Of a stretch of 64,000 nucleotides of DNA, positions 42,447 through 50,391 are shown piece by piece; position 1 is the stretch's first letter, and every line of letters begins with the position of its first letter. The stretch covers positions 3,464-67,463 of the forward strand of contig DXWI01000013.1 of assembly GCA_019416935.1 (NCBI GenBank), in the 5' to 3' direction. The notes under the pieces were generated by a model. It worked only from the letters and a program-made list of their open reading frames with translations. It had not been told where the DNA came from and searched no databases. The translations under genes and the position numbers were made by a program. This DNA is from Clostridiales bacterium. GTDB taxonomy: Bacteria; Bacillota; Clostridia; Christensenellales; CAG-138.

Positions 42447-42497
42447 AGAAATATCCCTCCTTAACGGTGATATCACATAGATGTGTTTTATCATTTT

Positions 42498-42526
42498 ATT
42501 TTAACGAACTTCTGCGCCCATGTCCA
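42498..42526 (-). promoter_or_regulatory. SigA promoter of molybdenum hydroxylase operon
   Basis: Minus-strand TGGACA (plus 42521-42526), 17-nt spacer, TAAAAT (42498-42503); the TTG start lies about 45 nt downstream of the predicted start site. Confidence 0.6.
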
Positions 42527-42613
42527 GTGGATTTCGGGAAAATATCGTTATTCTTTATTGAGTATATTGAATGCAGACGATTGTTCGGATTGGGAAATAC
42601 GGTTGGAATTCGC

Positions 42614-42642
42614 TTGATTTCCCATGGGACGTGTGTTAGAAT
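42614..42642 (+). promoter_or_regulatory. SigA promoter of amidohydrolase gene
   Basis: TTGATT (42614-42619), 17-nt spacer, TAGAAT (42637-42642), divergent from the hydroxylase promoter. Confidence 0.6.
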
Positions 42643-42722
42643 AATAACAGTCGCAGGTCATCTGCATTTCTTTTTTCTTGTTGCCGTAACCGTTTACATC
42701 ATTCACAAGGAGGATTCAAACC

Positions 42723-43958
42723 ATGCAAATGCTCATTCAAAACGCCAAATTGCGCGACCGGAACGACCTCGTGGATATCGCCATCGACGGCGGTTATATC
42801 AAGGCCATTGGCAAAAATGTTGCTGAGACAGCCGAAACCGTTGTCGACGTCAAGGGTGCGCTCGTCACGCCCTCGCTGATCGATCCCCATATCCACCTCG
42901 ACAAGGTCAACGTTTTCGATTCCGTTCGCAAAAACGAGTCCGGCACGCTTCGGGAAGCCATCGAGATTCTGTGGGACGCCAAGCGCAACTATACGGATGA
43001 CGATATTCTGGTTCGCTCCGAGGATGTGGTGCTTAAAGCGCTTAAGAACGGCACGCTCAACATGCGCACGCACATCGATGTGGACACCATCGGCGGGCTC
43101 AAGCCTCTCTCCGGCGTCGTGAAGCTGCAGCAGAAATTCAAGGGCATCGTGGATATCGATCTGATCGCGTTCCCGCAGGAGGGCATCGTCAAAGATCCCG
43201 GCTGCGACAAGCTTATGGCCGAGGCCATGGAAAACGGCTGTACGATCGTCGGCGGTATGCCTGCGAACGAAAACTGCCCGGCCGACAGCCTTGCGCATGT
43301 CAAATACTGCTTCGATCTGGCCGAGAAGTATGACGCCGATGTGGATATGCACGTCGACGAGACGGACGATCCGTTCTACCGCACGCTGGAAATGGTCGCG
43401 GATGAGACGATCAAGCGTGGTTGGGAAGGCCGCGTTACCGCCGGCCATACCTGCGCGCTGGCCGCCTATGACGACCATTATGCCGCCTATGTCATCGAGA
43501 AGGTTGCCCGGGCCAAGATGAACATCATCACCAATCCGGTCACGAACCTGATGCTGCAGGGCCGTCTCGACAAGCAGCCGATTCGCCGCGGCATCACGCG
43601 CGTCAAGGAGCTGCTCGAGGCCGGCGTCAATGTCAGCTTCGGTCAGGACTGCGTGAAGGATACGTTCTATCCATACGGCAGCGGCGATATGCTGCAGGTG
43701 GCAAACGTCACCGCTCACGCCGCGCAGATGAGCCTGCCGCCGGAGATTGAGAAGCTGTACGACATGATCACCGTGGATGCGGCGAAGATTCTCCGTCTCA
43801 AGGACTACGGCCTGAAGGAAGGCTGCCGTGCAAACCTCGTCGTGATCAACGCCAAGGATGCGCGCGACGCCATCCGTCTGGAGCCGGAGCGCCTGTACGT
43901 CATCCGCGAGGGCAAGATCCTGGCCAAGACCACGGTCGACACCCAGTATTACATCTAA
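42723..43958 (+). CDS. Cytosine deaminase-like amidohydrolase
   Basis: A 411-residue metal-dependent deaminase: 'DPHIHLDKVNVFD' (HxH metal site), 'MRTHIDVD', 'DMHVDETDD' with His and Glu, 'TAGHTCAL', and 'VSFGQDCVKDTFYPYGSGDML' with the catalytic Asp, all as in CodA-type enzymes acting on cytosine, isoguanine or related lactams. CAAGGAGG precedes the ATG. It is divergent from the molybdenum hydroxylase, so both may serve nucleobase breakdown. Confidence 0.9.
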   Translation: MQMLIQNAKLRDRNDLVDIAIDGGYIKAIGKNVAETAETVVDVKGALVTPSLIDPHIHLDKVNVFDSVRKNESGTLREAIEILWDAKRNYTDDDILVRSEDVVLKALKNGTLNMRTHIDVDTIGGLKPLSGVVKLQQKFKGIVDIDLIAFPQEGIVKDPGCDKLMAEAMENGCTIVGGMPANENCPADSLAHVKYCFDLAEKYDADVDMHVDETDDPFYRTLEMVADETIKRGWEGRVTAGHTCALAAYDDHYAAYVIEKVARAKMNIITNPVTNLMLQGRLDKQPIRRGITRVKELLEAGVNVSFGQDCVKDTFYPYGSGDMLQVANVTAHAAQMSLPPEIEKLYDMITVDAAKILRLKDYGLKEGCRANLVVINAKDARDAIRLEPERLYVIREGKILAKTTVDTQYYI

Positions 43959-43974
43959 CCCCCCATAGCGTCCC

Positions 43975-44016
43975 GCGGCGCCGTCCACCCTTCGGACGGC
44001 GCCGCTTTTCGTTTTT
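43975..44016 (+). terminator. Terminator of amidohydrolase gene
   Basis: A perfect 12-bp GC stem (43975-43986 with 43994-44005) followed by TTTTCGTTTTT. Confidence 0.92.
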
Positions 44017-44091
44017 CCGGCTTGCAGAGTCTGTCGTTTCGTAACCGTTTTTATCGATCATGCGTTCTTCCTGTGGATACTCCGTAAACTT

Positions 44092-44120
44092 TTCACATTT
44101 GGTTTGAAATACGGTATAAA
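44092..44120 (+). promoter_or_regulatory. SigA promoter of DUF368 gene
   Basis: TTCACA (44092-44097), 17-nt spacer, TATAAA (44115-44120). Confidence 0.55.
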
Positions 44121-44173
44121 ACATGATAAAGTGTGTGTGTAAAAATAAGACAAATGATGGAACAGGAGTATCT

Positions 44174-45079
44174 ATGGAACAAAATCGACAACCGTCATCG
44201 TCTGCAGCGCAGAAGGGCGCTTCGCTGCCATCCGATCCAAATGCGCGCATGGGCATCGGCCTTTGGCTGCTCCGTCTGGTTCAGGGCGCGCTGATCGGCG
44301 TCGGCGCAATTCTTCCGGGCATCAGCGGCGGTGTTCTGTGCGTTCTTTTCGGCATCTACCGACCGATGATGGCGCTGCTCGCGCATCCGGCCAAGAGCTT
44401 TAAGCTCTACTACAAGCTCTTTATTCCCGTCCTGATCGGCTGGGCGCTCGGCTTTCTCGCGCTGGCGGGGTTGGTGAACATGCTGTTGGAGGCCTCGTCC
44501 GCCGTGGCGATCAGCCTGTTCGTCGGTCTGATCATCGGCACACTTCCCTCCCTCTACCGGGACGCCGGCAAATTCGGGCATGGGCGAAAGGGCTTTCTGT
44601 CGCTGGGCATCAGCTTTGTACTGCTGTTCTGCTTTCTGTTCTATTTGCAGCAGGGCGTGCAGGTGGATATCCCTGGCAACATCGGCTGGTTCTTCTTCTG
44701 CGGCGTGGTCTGGGGCCTGAGTCTGGTGGTTCCCGGCCTGAGTTCCTCGTCCATCCTGATCTTTCTCGGTCTGTATCAGGAGATGACCGCCGGCATCTCC
44801 CGGTTCGACCTTGGCGTGCTGGTGCCGCTGATCGCCGGCGTGCTGTGCACCGCGCTGCTCAGCGCCCGGTTTGTCAACAACCTGTTTGAAAAGCACCACA
44901 CCATCGCTTACCATGCCATTCTCGGCGTGGTCATCGCTTCGACGGCGCTCATCGTTCCGCTCCAGTTCCGCGACGCCGGGGAACTGCTGCTCTCCATCGG
45001 CTGCGCCGTCCTCGGCTTCTTCGCCGCATGGGGCATGGACCGGTACGGCCGGAAGGTCAAGCCAACGGAAGCAACCTGA
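44174..45079 (+). CDS. DUF368 family polyprenyl-phosphate flippase-like membrane protein
   Basis: A 301-residue polytopic protein with the duplicated DUF368 signature: 'LIGVGAILPGISGGVLCVLFGIY' and 'WGLSLVVPGLSSSSILIFLGLY'. DUF368 proteins (PopT) have been shown to recycle undecaprenyl phosphate across the membrane for wall synthesis. A cytoplasmic Ser/Gln-rich tail of about 40 residues precedes the first helix. ACAGGAG lies 5 nt before the ATG at MEQNRQ. Confidence 0.9.
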   Translation: MEQNRQPSSSAAQKGASLPSDPNARMGIGLWLLRLVQGALIGVGAILPGISGGVLCVLFGIYRPMMALLAHPAKSFKLYYKLFIPVLIGWALGFLALAGLVNMLLEASSAVAISLFVGLIIGTLPSLYRDAGKFGHGRKGFLSLGISFVLLFCFLFYLQQGVQVDIPGNIGWFFFCGVVWGLSLVVPGLSSSSILIFLGLYQEMTAGISRFDLGVLVPLIAGVLCTALLSARFVNNLFEKHHTIAYHAILGVVIASTALIVPLQFRDAGELLLSIGCAVLGFFAAWGMDRYGRKVKPTEAT

Positions 45080-45089
45080 AGAGATGAAA

Positions 45090-45118
45090 GCGCCCGGAAG
45101 AAACCATCCTCCGGGCGC
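45090..45118 (+). terminator. Hairpin after DUF368 gene
   Basis: A 9-bp stem GCGCCCGGA (45090-45098) with TCCGGGCGC (45110-45118), 11 nt after the stop; the tail is not U-rich. Confidence 0.55.
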
Positions 45119-45270
45119 GCTCTATGCTGCGAAAAAAGCAGCGCACATTGGATCGCCCCTGCCGCGGCAATGCCGTTTGGGCCATACAGAGCCTGCAAGA
45201 CAGGTTGTCCATCGCTGTTCCACCGTTTCCCAGTGGAGCGGTTTGCATCAGAATGTTTGGGGTATGCAAA
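45119..45270. other. Intergenic spacer, no gene seen
   Basis: Between the DUF368 hairpin and the repeat element I find no coding signal or clear structure apart from short inverted segments. Confidence 0.4.
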
Positions 45271-45520
45271 GAGCCCGGCGAACTTTCGTCGGGCTCAGGC
45301 CGTCAAAAAACTAAGTTTTTTGACGGGATTTCTGCTGTGGCAGGGATATACTTGCAGGTTTGACGTTGCAAACCTGCAAGCAAGGTGTCAAAAGCAGCAC
45401 ACAGGTCGCTGCTTTTGACGGATTATATGGTTCTTCCTGCGCAATTCTCGTGCGCGAACCGACGGCGCGGTTTGCCCGCTGCTTTTTCAACAGACTGAGC
45501 CCGGCGAACTTTCGCCGGAC
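45271..45520 (+). repeat. Dispersed structured repeat element, copy A with flanking hairpins
   Basis: The 200-nt core (45297-45496) contains five hairpins in order: H1 CCGTCAAAAAAC/GTTTTTTGACGG (45300-45326), H2 CTGC/GCAG (45332-45343), H3 a 12-bp arm (45351-45362 with 45369-45380), H4 GTCAAAAGCAGC/GCTGCTTTTGAC (45387-45419), H5 GGTTC/GAACC with an inner GCGCA/TGCGC (45429-45460). It is bracketed by two near-identical terminator-like hairpins, 45271-45296 and 45497-45520. A second copy in inverted orientation lies at 50359-50616; H3 and H4 differ from it by compensatory changes. It has no coding capacity. It lies between convergent DUF368 and pfk genes. Confidence 0.85.
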
Positions 45521-45536
45521 TTCCGTTTTCCATCGC

Positions 45537-46790
45537 TTATTTGGCCGGAACCTTTTTGAGCTTTGCAAAGCGCGGCAGACCGTTTTCATAGACCAATTTC
45601 GGCGAGCCCTGAATGAGCGGCTTCACATAGTCGATAAACTCGCTCGTTACGCCGTTGCCGCGAGCGTTGATCCATTCGAGCGGCACCTTCTTCTCGGTGT
45701 TGGCCGCCTCGGTCAGCTCGACCAGCTTGATGTTGCAAACATAGTCGCCGTTCTTATCAAAGCTCCGTTCGAGACCGACCATCTTATCCGTCACGCCGGC
45801 GACCGCCGCGTATTCCACCGCCTTCTGGCCGGAGAGGAAGGATTCCTGCACATCCGTCTCGGAGGCGCTGTGCGCGGCGCAGCGCTGCAGCAGCGACAGC
45901 TCAATGCCGCGGATCTTGGAAACGCCGAGCCTTTCGCGAACGATGGCAACGAGCGTTGCAGCCAGACCGCCAAGCTGCTTGTGGCCAAAGGAATCGACTG
46001 CGGCTGCCTGTGCGCCATACTCGGCGATCAGCTTGCCCTCCCTATCATGAATACCCTCGGAAACGGCGATAATGCACTTGCCGCGCTTGTTGTAGATGCG
46101 CGAAACATCGGCAAGAAACGCATCCAGATCAAAATCCACCTCCGGCAGGTAGACCAGATCCGGCCCCTGCCCCAGCGAACTGGCCACCGCCGCGCTGCCC
46201 GCAAGCCAGCCGGCATGGCGGCCCATGATCTCGATGATGCAGATCATGGACGTGTCATATACAAACGCATCGTGATACAACTCCATGCAGCTCGTCGCCA
46301 CATACTTGGCAGCGGAGGCGAAGCCCGGGCAGTGGTCGGTTCCCCAGAGGTCGTTGTCGATCGTCTTCGGGACGCCCATGATCCGGCACTCGTAGCCGAC
46401 CTTCTGCATAAACTTGGAGATCTTGTTGCAGGTATCCATGGAGTCATTGCCGCCGTTATAGAAGAAATAACGGACGTCATACTTTTTGAAAATCTCGAGA
46501 ATGCGCTGATAATCCGTCTCATCCTCCTCGTAATCCTTCAGCTTATAGCGGCAGGAGCCAAGGATCGAGGACGGGGTATGCATCATGAGTTCCAGCTCGG
46601 CCGGATCCTCCTGACCCATATCGTACAGCACATCATCCAGCACGCCGCGGATTCCATGCGCAGCGCCATATACCTTGGTGATATTGGGATTATCCAGCGC
46701 GGTACGGATCACGCCATATGCGCTTGCGTTGATGACGGCGGTCGGCCCGCCGGATTGCCCGATGATGCATGCGCCCTTTAATTGATTCAT
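45537..46790 (-). CDS. 6-phosphofructokinase, probably pyrophosphate-dependent
   Basis: A 417-residue enzyme of the long PFK clade: 'IIGQSGGPTAVINAS', 'FFYNGGNDSMDT', 'MGVPKTIDNDLWGTDHCPGFASA' and 'IIEIMGRHAGWLAGSA'. ATP-dependent PFKs have GGDGS at the phosphate-donor site and PPi enzymes GGDDS; here the motif is GGNDS, with Asp in the position that favours pyrophosphate, so PPi use is likely. AGGAGGGG precedes the ATG. Its 3' end abuts the flanking hairpin of repeat copy A. Confidence 0.92.
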   Translation of the reverse strand: MNQLKGACIIGQSGGPTAVINASAYGVIRTALDNPNITKVYGAAHGIRGVLDDVLYDMGQEDPAELELMMHTPSSILGSCRYKLKDYEEDETDYQRILEIFKKYDVRYFFYNGGNDSMDTCNKISKFMQKVGYECRIMGVPKTIDNDLWGTDHCPGFASAAKYVATSCMELYHDAFVYDTSMICIIEIMGRHAGWLAGSAAVASSLGQGPDLVYLPEVDFDLDAFLADVSRIYNKRGKCIIAVSEGIHDREGKLIAEYGAQAAAVDSFGHKQLGGLAATLVAIVRERLGVSKIRGIELSLLQRCAAHSASETDVQESFLSGQKAVEYAAVAGVTDKMVGLERSFDKNGDYVCNIKLVELTEAANTEKKVPLEWINARGNGVTSEFIDYVKPLIQGSPKLVYENGLPRFAKLKKVPAK

Positions 46791-46834
46791 AGTGCCATTC
46801 CCCTCCTATGTTAACAGTAATTTATAACGTTTAT

Positions 46835-46863
46835 ATTTTATCACAGCCCGTCTCGAAAACCAA
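46835..46863 (-). promoter_or_regulatory. SigA promoter of phosphofructokinase gene
   Basis: Minus-strand TTGGTT (plus 46858-46863), 17-nt spacer, TGA-TAAAAT (46835-46840). Confidence 0.5.
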
Positions 46864-46918
46864 CACCATTTTGCCGCATTCCGCCAGATTCGCCCGCTGC
46901 GGGTCTGCGACGCCACGG

Positions 46919-46947
46919 TTGCGGTGCGCGTGCAAATCGCGTATAAT
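46919..46947 (+). promoter_or_regulatory. SigA promoter of apbE (leaderless)
   Basis: TTGCGG (46919-46924), 17-nt spacer, perfect TATAAT (46942-46947); the apbE ATG begins 7 nt later. Confidence 0.7.
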
Positions 46948-46954
46948 ATTCTGT

Positions 46955-47980
46955 ATGAAACGTGCATTTTTGCATTTCCTGCGCGTCCTTGCCGGATTGC
47001 TGTCGTCTGCGGCGTTGCTTACCCTGACCGGATGCGAGGGCAAGGCCGAGCGCAATCTGTTCGCTCTGGACACCTATATACAACTGACCGCCTACGGACG
47101 CGGCGCTTCCGCTGCACTCGCGGACTGCGATGCGGAAATACAACGGCTGGAAAGCCTGCTTTCCGTCACAAGGGTTGGCGGCGATGTCTTTCGGATCAAC
47201 CAAGCAAACGGCGCGGCTGTTTCGGTCGAGCCGGAAACCGCTGCGCTGCTGTGGGAAGCACGCCGTCTCGCCGCGCTGACGGACGGCGCGTTTGACCTGA
47301 CGGTCTATCCGCTCATGCGGCTCTGGGGGTTCGGCAATTCCCCGGCGGTGCCGGAACCGGCCGCCATTGCGGCGCTTCTGCCGCTCGTGGATGCCGGGCG
47401 GCTCTCTGTCGACGGCGTTGAGATTGCACTGCCCGCCGGCGCCGGCATCGACCTTGGCGGCATTGCAAAGGGCTATGTCTCCGACCGGCTGGCGGCGCTG
47501 CTGCAATCACGCGGCATCGAGAGCGCGATGCTGACGCTGGGCGGCAACGTGCATGCGCTCGGCAGCAAGCCCAATGGCGACGCATGGCGCGTCGGCATAC
47601 AGGACCCTCGGGATGCAAACGCCGTTGCCGGCGTGATCGATGCGCGCGATTGCGCCGTGATCACCTCCGGCAGCTACCAGCGCTATTTTGAGGAGAACGG
47701 CGTCCGATACCATCACATTCTGAACCCCGCAACCGGCTACCCGGCAGACAGCGGGCTCTGCTCGGTGACGGTCATTGCAAAAAGCGGTGTGGAAGCCGAC
47801 GCGCTCTCCACCGCGCTGTTCGTGATGGGCGCGGAGAATGCCATCGCCTTTTGGCGGCAGTACGGCGGCTTCGCCTTCGTTCTCATCACAACGGACGGAG
47901 AACTTCTGTATTCGGAAAACGCGCCCTTCTCCGCCGCCGACGGCTACGCCGCGCGCCCGGTTCCCGCTTCGGCTTCCTGA
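46955..47980 (+). CDS. apbE: FAD:protein FMN transferase (ApbE family lipoprotein)
   Basis: A 341-residue exported enzyme that attaches FMN to threonines of membrane flavoproteins such as Rnf subunits. Signal/lipobox: MKRAFLHFLRVLAGLLSSAALLTLTGC. Motifs: 'AGIDLGGIAKGYVSDRLAALL', 'ESAMLTLGGNVHALGSKPNGDAWRVGIQDP', 'YHHILNPATGYPADSGLCSVTV'. There is no ribosome site before the ATG, and a promoter ends 7 nt upstream, so translation is predicted leaderless. It is followed by a thioredoxin-fold gene 28 nt downstream. Confidence 0.93.
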   Translation: MKRAFLHFLRVLAGLLSSAALLTLTGCEGKAERNLFALDTYIQLTAYGRGASAALADCDAEIQRLESLLSVTRVGGDVFRINQANGAAVSVEPETAALLWEARRLAALTDGAFDLTVYPLMRLWGFGNSPAVPEPAAIAALLPLVDAGRLSVDGVEIALPAGAGIDLGGIAKGYVSDRLAALLQSRGIESAMLTLGGNVHALGSKPNGDAWRVGIQDPRDANAVAGVIDARDCAVITSGSYQRYFEENGVRYHHILNPATGYPADSGLCSVTVIAKSGVEADALSTALFVMGAENAIAFWRQYGGFAFVLITTDGELLYSENAPFSAADGYAARPVPASAS

Positions 47981-48008
47981 ACAAGCGATTTTTTCGGAGG
48001 AACGATTC

Positions 48009-48656
48009 ATGCTTACGAAGAAAAACCCGGTAGTGATTCTTGCCGCAGCGGCATTGATCCTGATTGGCGCGGCGCTGCTTCTCTTTCGCCTTACACCGGT
48101 CGGAAACCTGGTTCCGCAGAGCACGCCCGTCCCCTCCACACCCCCGCCGTTTTCAGCGGGCGCAGCCTTTGAAACGCTCCCGATGAGCGATTTCGTTGTG
48201 ACGGGCGACGCCGGACAGACCAGCCTGTTCGATCTGCTCGGAAAGCCGGTGCTCGTGCATTTCTGGAACGGCGACAGCGATGTTGCGCTGGAAGAACTGC
48301 AGGCGCTGGAGCGGGCATATCAAGACTTTGGCGAGAACATTCAGTTTCTGGTGATCCATACGCGCGGCGCGCAGGACGAGGACGCGGCAAAAGCGCTGTT
48401 TCTCCGACAGGCGTTTACGCTCCCGCTCTACTTTGATGCGGACGGGAGCGCAAGAGAAGCCTGCGGCGCAGCGCAGGCTCCTGCTACCTATTTTATTGAT
48501 GCGGAAGGATTCGTCGCCGCAGCGTCCGAAACGGCAATCAATGAGGATGCGCTGCAATTCGGGCTGTCGCTGCTGGCTACGCGCGCACCGCTTTCCTGGG
48601 ATGCTTCCGCTGGCCTGGACGCCACAACTGCACCAGAAGCACAGCCGCCAGCATGA
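48009..48656 (+). CDS. Membrane-anchored TlpA-like thioredoxin-fold protein lacking the CxxC
   Basis: A 215-residue protein with an N-terminal anchor ('VVILAAAALILIGAALLLF'), a Pro/Ser linker and a TlpA-like fold: 'TSLFDLLGKPVLVHFWNGDSDVALEELQALERAYQDFG', 'IQFLVIHTRGAQDEDAAKALF', 'FTLPLYFDADGSAREACGAAQAPATYFIDAEGFV'. Where redoxins have WCxxC it reads WNGDSD, so it cannot be a dithiol oxidoreductase; the C-terminal cis-Pro region is kept. CGGAGG precedes the ATG. Its 3' end overlaps the convergent eamA gene by 80 nt. Confidence 0.8.
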   Translation: MLTKKNPVVILAAAALILIGAALLLFRLTPVGNLVPQSTPVPSTPPPFSAGAAFETLPMSDFVVTGDAGQTSLFDLLGKPVLVHFWNGDSDVALEELQALERAYQDFGENIQFLVIHTRGAQDEDAAKALFLRQAFTLPLYFDADGSAREACGAAQAPATYFIDAEGFVAAASETAINEDALQFGLSLLATRAPLSWDASAGLDATTAPEAQPPA

Positions 48657-49503
48657 GCGCACAACCGATCACCTCGCGCCCGCTCATCGTTTCATGCAGC
48701 AGCAGCACGCCGGCAAGCGCCGCGAACACGGACTCGAGGCTCATAATCAGCGAGGCAACCGGCGCCGGCACATGGCGTTGGGCAAGGATCTGCAGCGTAT
48801 AGGCTACGCCGCAGGACAGAATGCCGACAAACAGAATCGGCTGCCATGCCGCGAGCACAGCGGATACGGTCGGGTTCTCCAGCAGCAGCGCCGGAATCAG
48901 CCCCAGCGCGCCGGCCACAACGAACTGGATGCAAGACAGCGCAACGCCGTTCACAACCGGCGAATAGTGGTCGATGAGCAGGATCTGCACCGCAAAGCAC
49001 ACCGCACAGCACAGCACATACAGATCCCCCGTCGAGACGGTGAACCCCTCCTTCATGCAGAGCAGATACATGCCCGCCAGCGCAACCGCCGTGCCGATCC
49101 ATGTGGCAAGGCCGGGGCGCTTTTTCAGCGGAATGGAAAAGATCGGGACGAGCACGATGTACAGCGCCGTAATGAAACCGGCTTTGCCCGCCGTTGTCTC
49201 CTCAATCCCGAACTGCTGCAGATTGCCGGCAAGGAACAGTGCTGCGCCGCACAGCACACCGCCGACGACGAGTTTTCGGCCGCCGAGATCCATGGGCCTG
49301 CCCATGCGCCGGCTGCGGCAAACGGAAACCGCAAGCACCGGCAGCAGCGTTGCCGCGCCGATCAGAAAGCGCACCGCGTTAAACGTAAAAGCGCCGATGT
49401 ACTGTCCCGCAATCCGCTGCGCCGCAAACGCGGTGCCCCAGATGAGTGCCGTAAAAAGGAGCATCGCAATGCCCCGCCATTTCAATCGTTCCTGTGTGCT
49501 CAT
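48577..49503 (-). CDS. EamA/DMT family transporter
   Basis: A 308-residue drug/metabolite transporter with ten hydrophobic helices in two EamA repeats ('LFTALIWGTAFAAQRIAGQYIGAFTFNAVRFLIGA' and 'LSCGVAYTLQILAQRHVPAPVASLIMSLESVFAALAG'). The substrate is unknown. Upstream the frame stays open, but a promoter with its -10 ending 7 nt before the ATG of MSTQERLKW fixes the start and predicts a leaderless message. Confidence 0.88.
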   Translation of the reverse strand: MSTQERLKWRGIAMLLFTALIWGTAFAAQRIAGQYIGAFTFNAVRFLIGAATLLPVLAVSVCRSRRMGRPMDLGGRKLVVGGVLCGAALFLAGNLQQFGIEETTAGKAGFITALYIVLVPIFSIPLKKRPGLATWIGTAVALAGMYLLCMKEGFTVSTGDLYVLCCAVCFAVQILLIDHYSPVVNGVALSCIQFVVAGALGLIPALLLENPTVSAVLAAWQPILFVGILSCGVAYTLQILAQRHVPAPVASLIMSLESVFAALAGVLLLHETMSGREVIGCALMLAAVLLVQLWRPGQRKHPRKAVRA

Positions 49504-49510
49504 GTGCATC

Positions 49511-49539
49511 ATTATACATATTTCGGTATGATAATTCAA
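49511..49539 (-). promoter_or_regulatory. SigA promoter of eamA gene (leaderless)
   Basis: Minus-strand TTGAAT (plus 49534-49539), 17-nt spacer, perfect TATAAT (49511-49516), then 7 nt to the ATG at 49503. Confidence 0.7.
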
Positions 49540-49594
49540 CAGATTTCTTGTTTCTCCCTGTATAAGTGTTCTTCGTTTGAGAGATTCTAACGCC

Positions 49595-50308
49595 ATGTGG
49601 ATTGATTTGTTAAAAGTTTTGGGGACCTCCATCGGGTCAATCATCGTATTGTTTTTGCTTGCGCACCTGATGGGCAACAAGCAAATCTCCCAGTTGTCCA
49701 TGTTTGACTACATAGTGGGCATCTCGATCGGTTCGATCGCGGCAGAGATGGCCACCGAGCTGGAAGCCCCGCTGCACTCGCTTCTGGCCATGGTCGTCTA
49801 CGGACTGATGGCCTTTTTGATCTCCGTCGCAACCAGCAAATCGCTGAAACTGCGCCGGTTCGTGACCGGCAAACCCATCCTGCTCATGGATCAGGGAAGG
49901 ATCTACCGGGATAACCTCAAGCGTGCACGATTGGATCTGACGGATTTTTTGACGCTTTGCCGCGTTTCCGGCTATTTCGACCTCGCCGCCATCAAGACTG
50001 CCGTCATGGAGTGCAACGGAACGTTGAGTTTTTTGCCCGTTTCTACGCTGCGCGCCGCACAGCCGGCCGATTTTGAGCTGTATCCAAAGCAGGAGCTGCT
50101 GTTTGAAAATGTCGTCCTGGACGGCGTGCTGATGCGCGGCAATCTCCAGGCAACCGGCTTTGACGAGCTGTGGCTGCGCGCCCAGCTCAAGCTGCGCGGC
50201 TACAGCAGCTACCGGCAGATCCTGCTGGCAACCTGCGATACGGAGGGTACGCTGACGGTATATCCCATGGATGCAAAAGCGCCCGCCAACTGGAATCCGT
50301 TTGAATAA
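49595..50308 (+). CDS. DUF421 (YetF-like) membrane protein
   Basis: A 237-residue protein with three N-terminal helices ('VLFLLAHLMGNKQISQLSMFDYIVGISIGSIAAEM', 'LLAMVVYGLMAFLISVAT') and a cytoplasmic domain with 'GKPILLMDQGRIYRDNLKRARLDLTDFLTLCR'. This is the DUF421 architecture; YetF-type proteins occur in spore-forming Firmicutes and some affect germination or chloride-free resistance phenotypes, but the function here is unknown. The ribosome site is weak. It ends before the hairpin of repeat copy B. Confidence 0.87.
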   Translation: MWIDLLKVLGTSIGSIIVLFLLAHLMGNKQISQLSMFDYIVGISIGSIAAEMATELEAPLHSLLAMVVYGLMAFLISVATSKSLKLRRFVTGKPILLMDQGRIYRDNLKRARLDLTDFLTLCRVSGYFDLAAIKTAVMECNGTLSFLPVSTLRAAQPADFELYPKQELLFENVVLDGVLMRGNLQATGFDELWLRAQLKLRGYSSYRQILLATCDTEGTLTVYPMDAKAPANWNPFE

Positions 50309-50350
50309 CCGCCGGGTCGATCAGCGCCCCGATAGGCTGCGCTGCCGTCA

Positions 50351-50391
50351 CCTGAAAGGAGCGTCCCCTTGAAGGGGACGCTCCTTTCAGG
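50351..50391 (+). terminator. Terminator-like perfect palindrome after DUF421 gene
   Basis: Two 20-nt arms (50351-50370 and 50372-50391) are exactly complementary around a single central base. The inner 27 nt recur at 50590-50616 as the other flank of repeat copy B. The T-run downstream is minimal. Confidence 0.7.

Noticed and set aside
40236..42464. 742-residue open frame antisense to the molybdenum hydroxylase large subunit
   Set aside because: Shadow of a gene with clear Mo-cofactor motifs; the antisense product has no motif or ribosome site.
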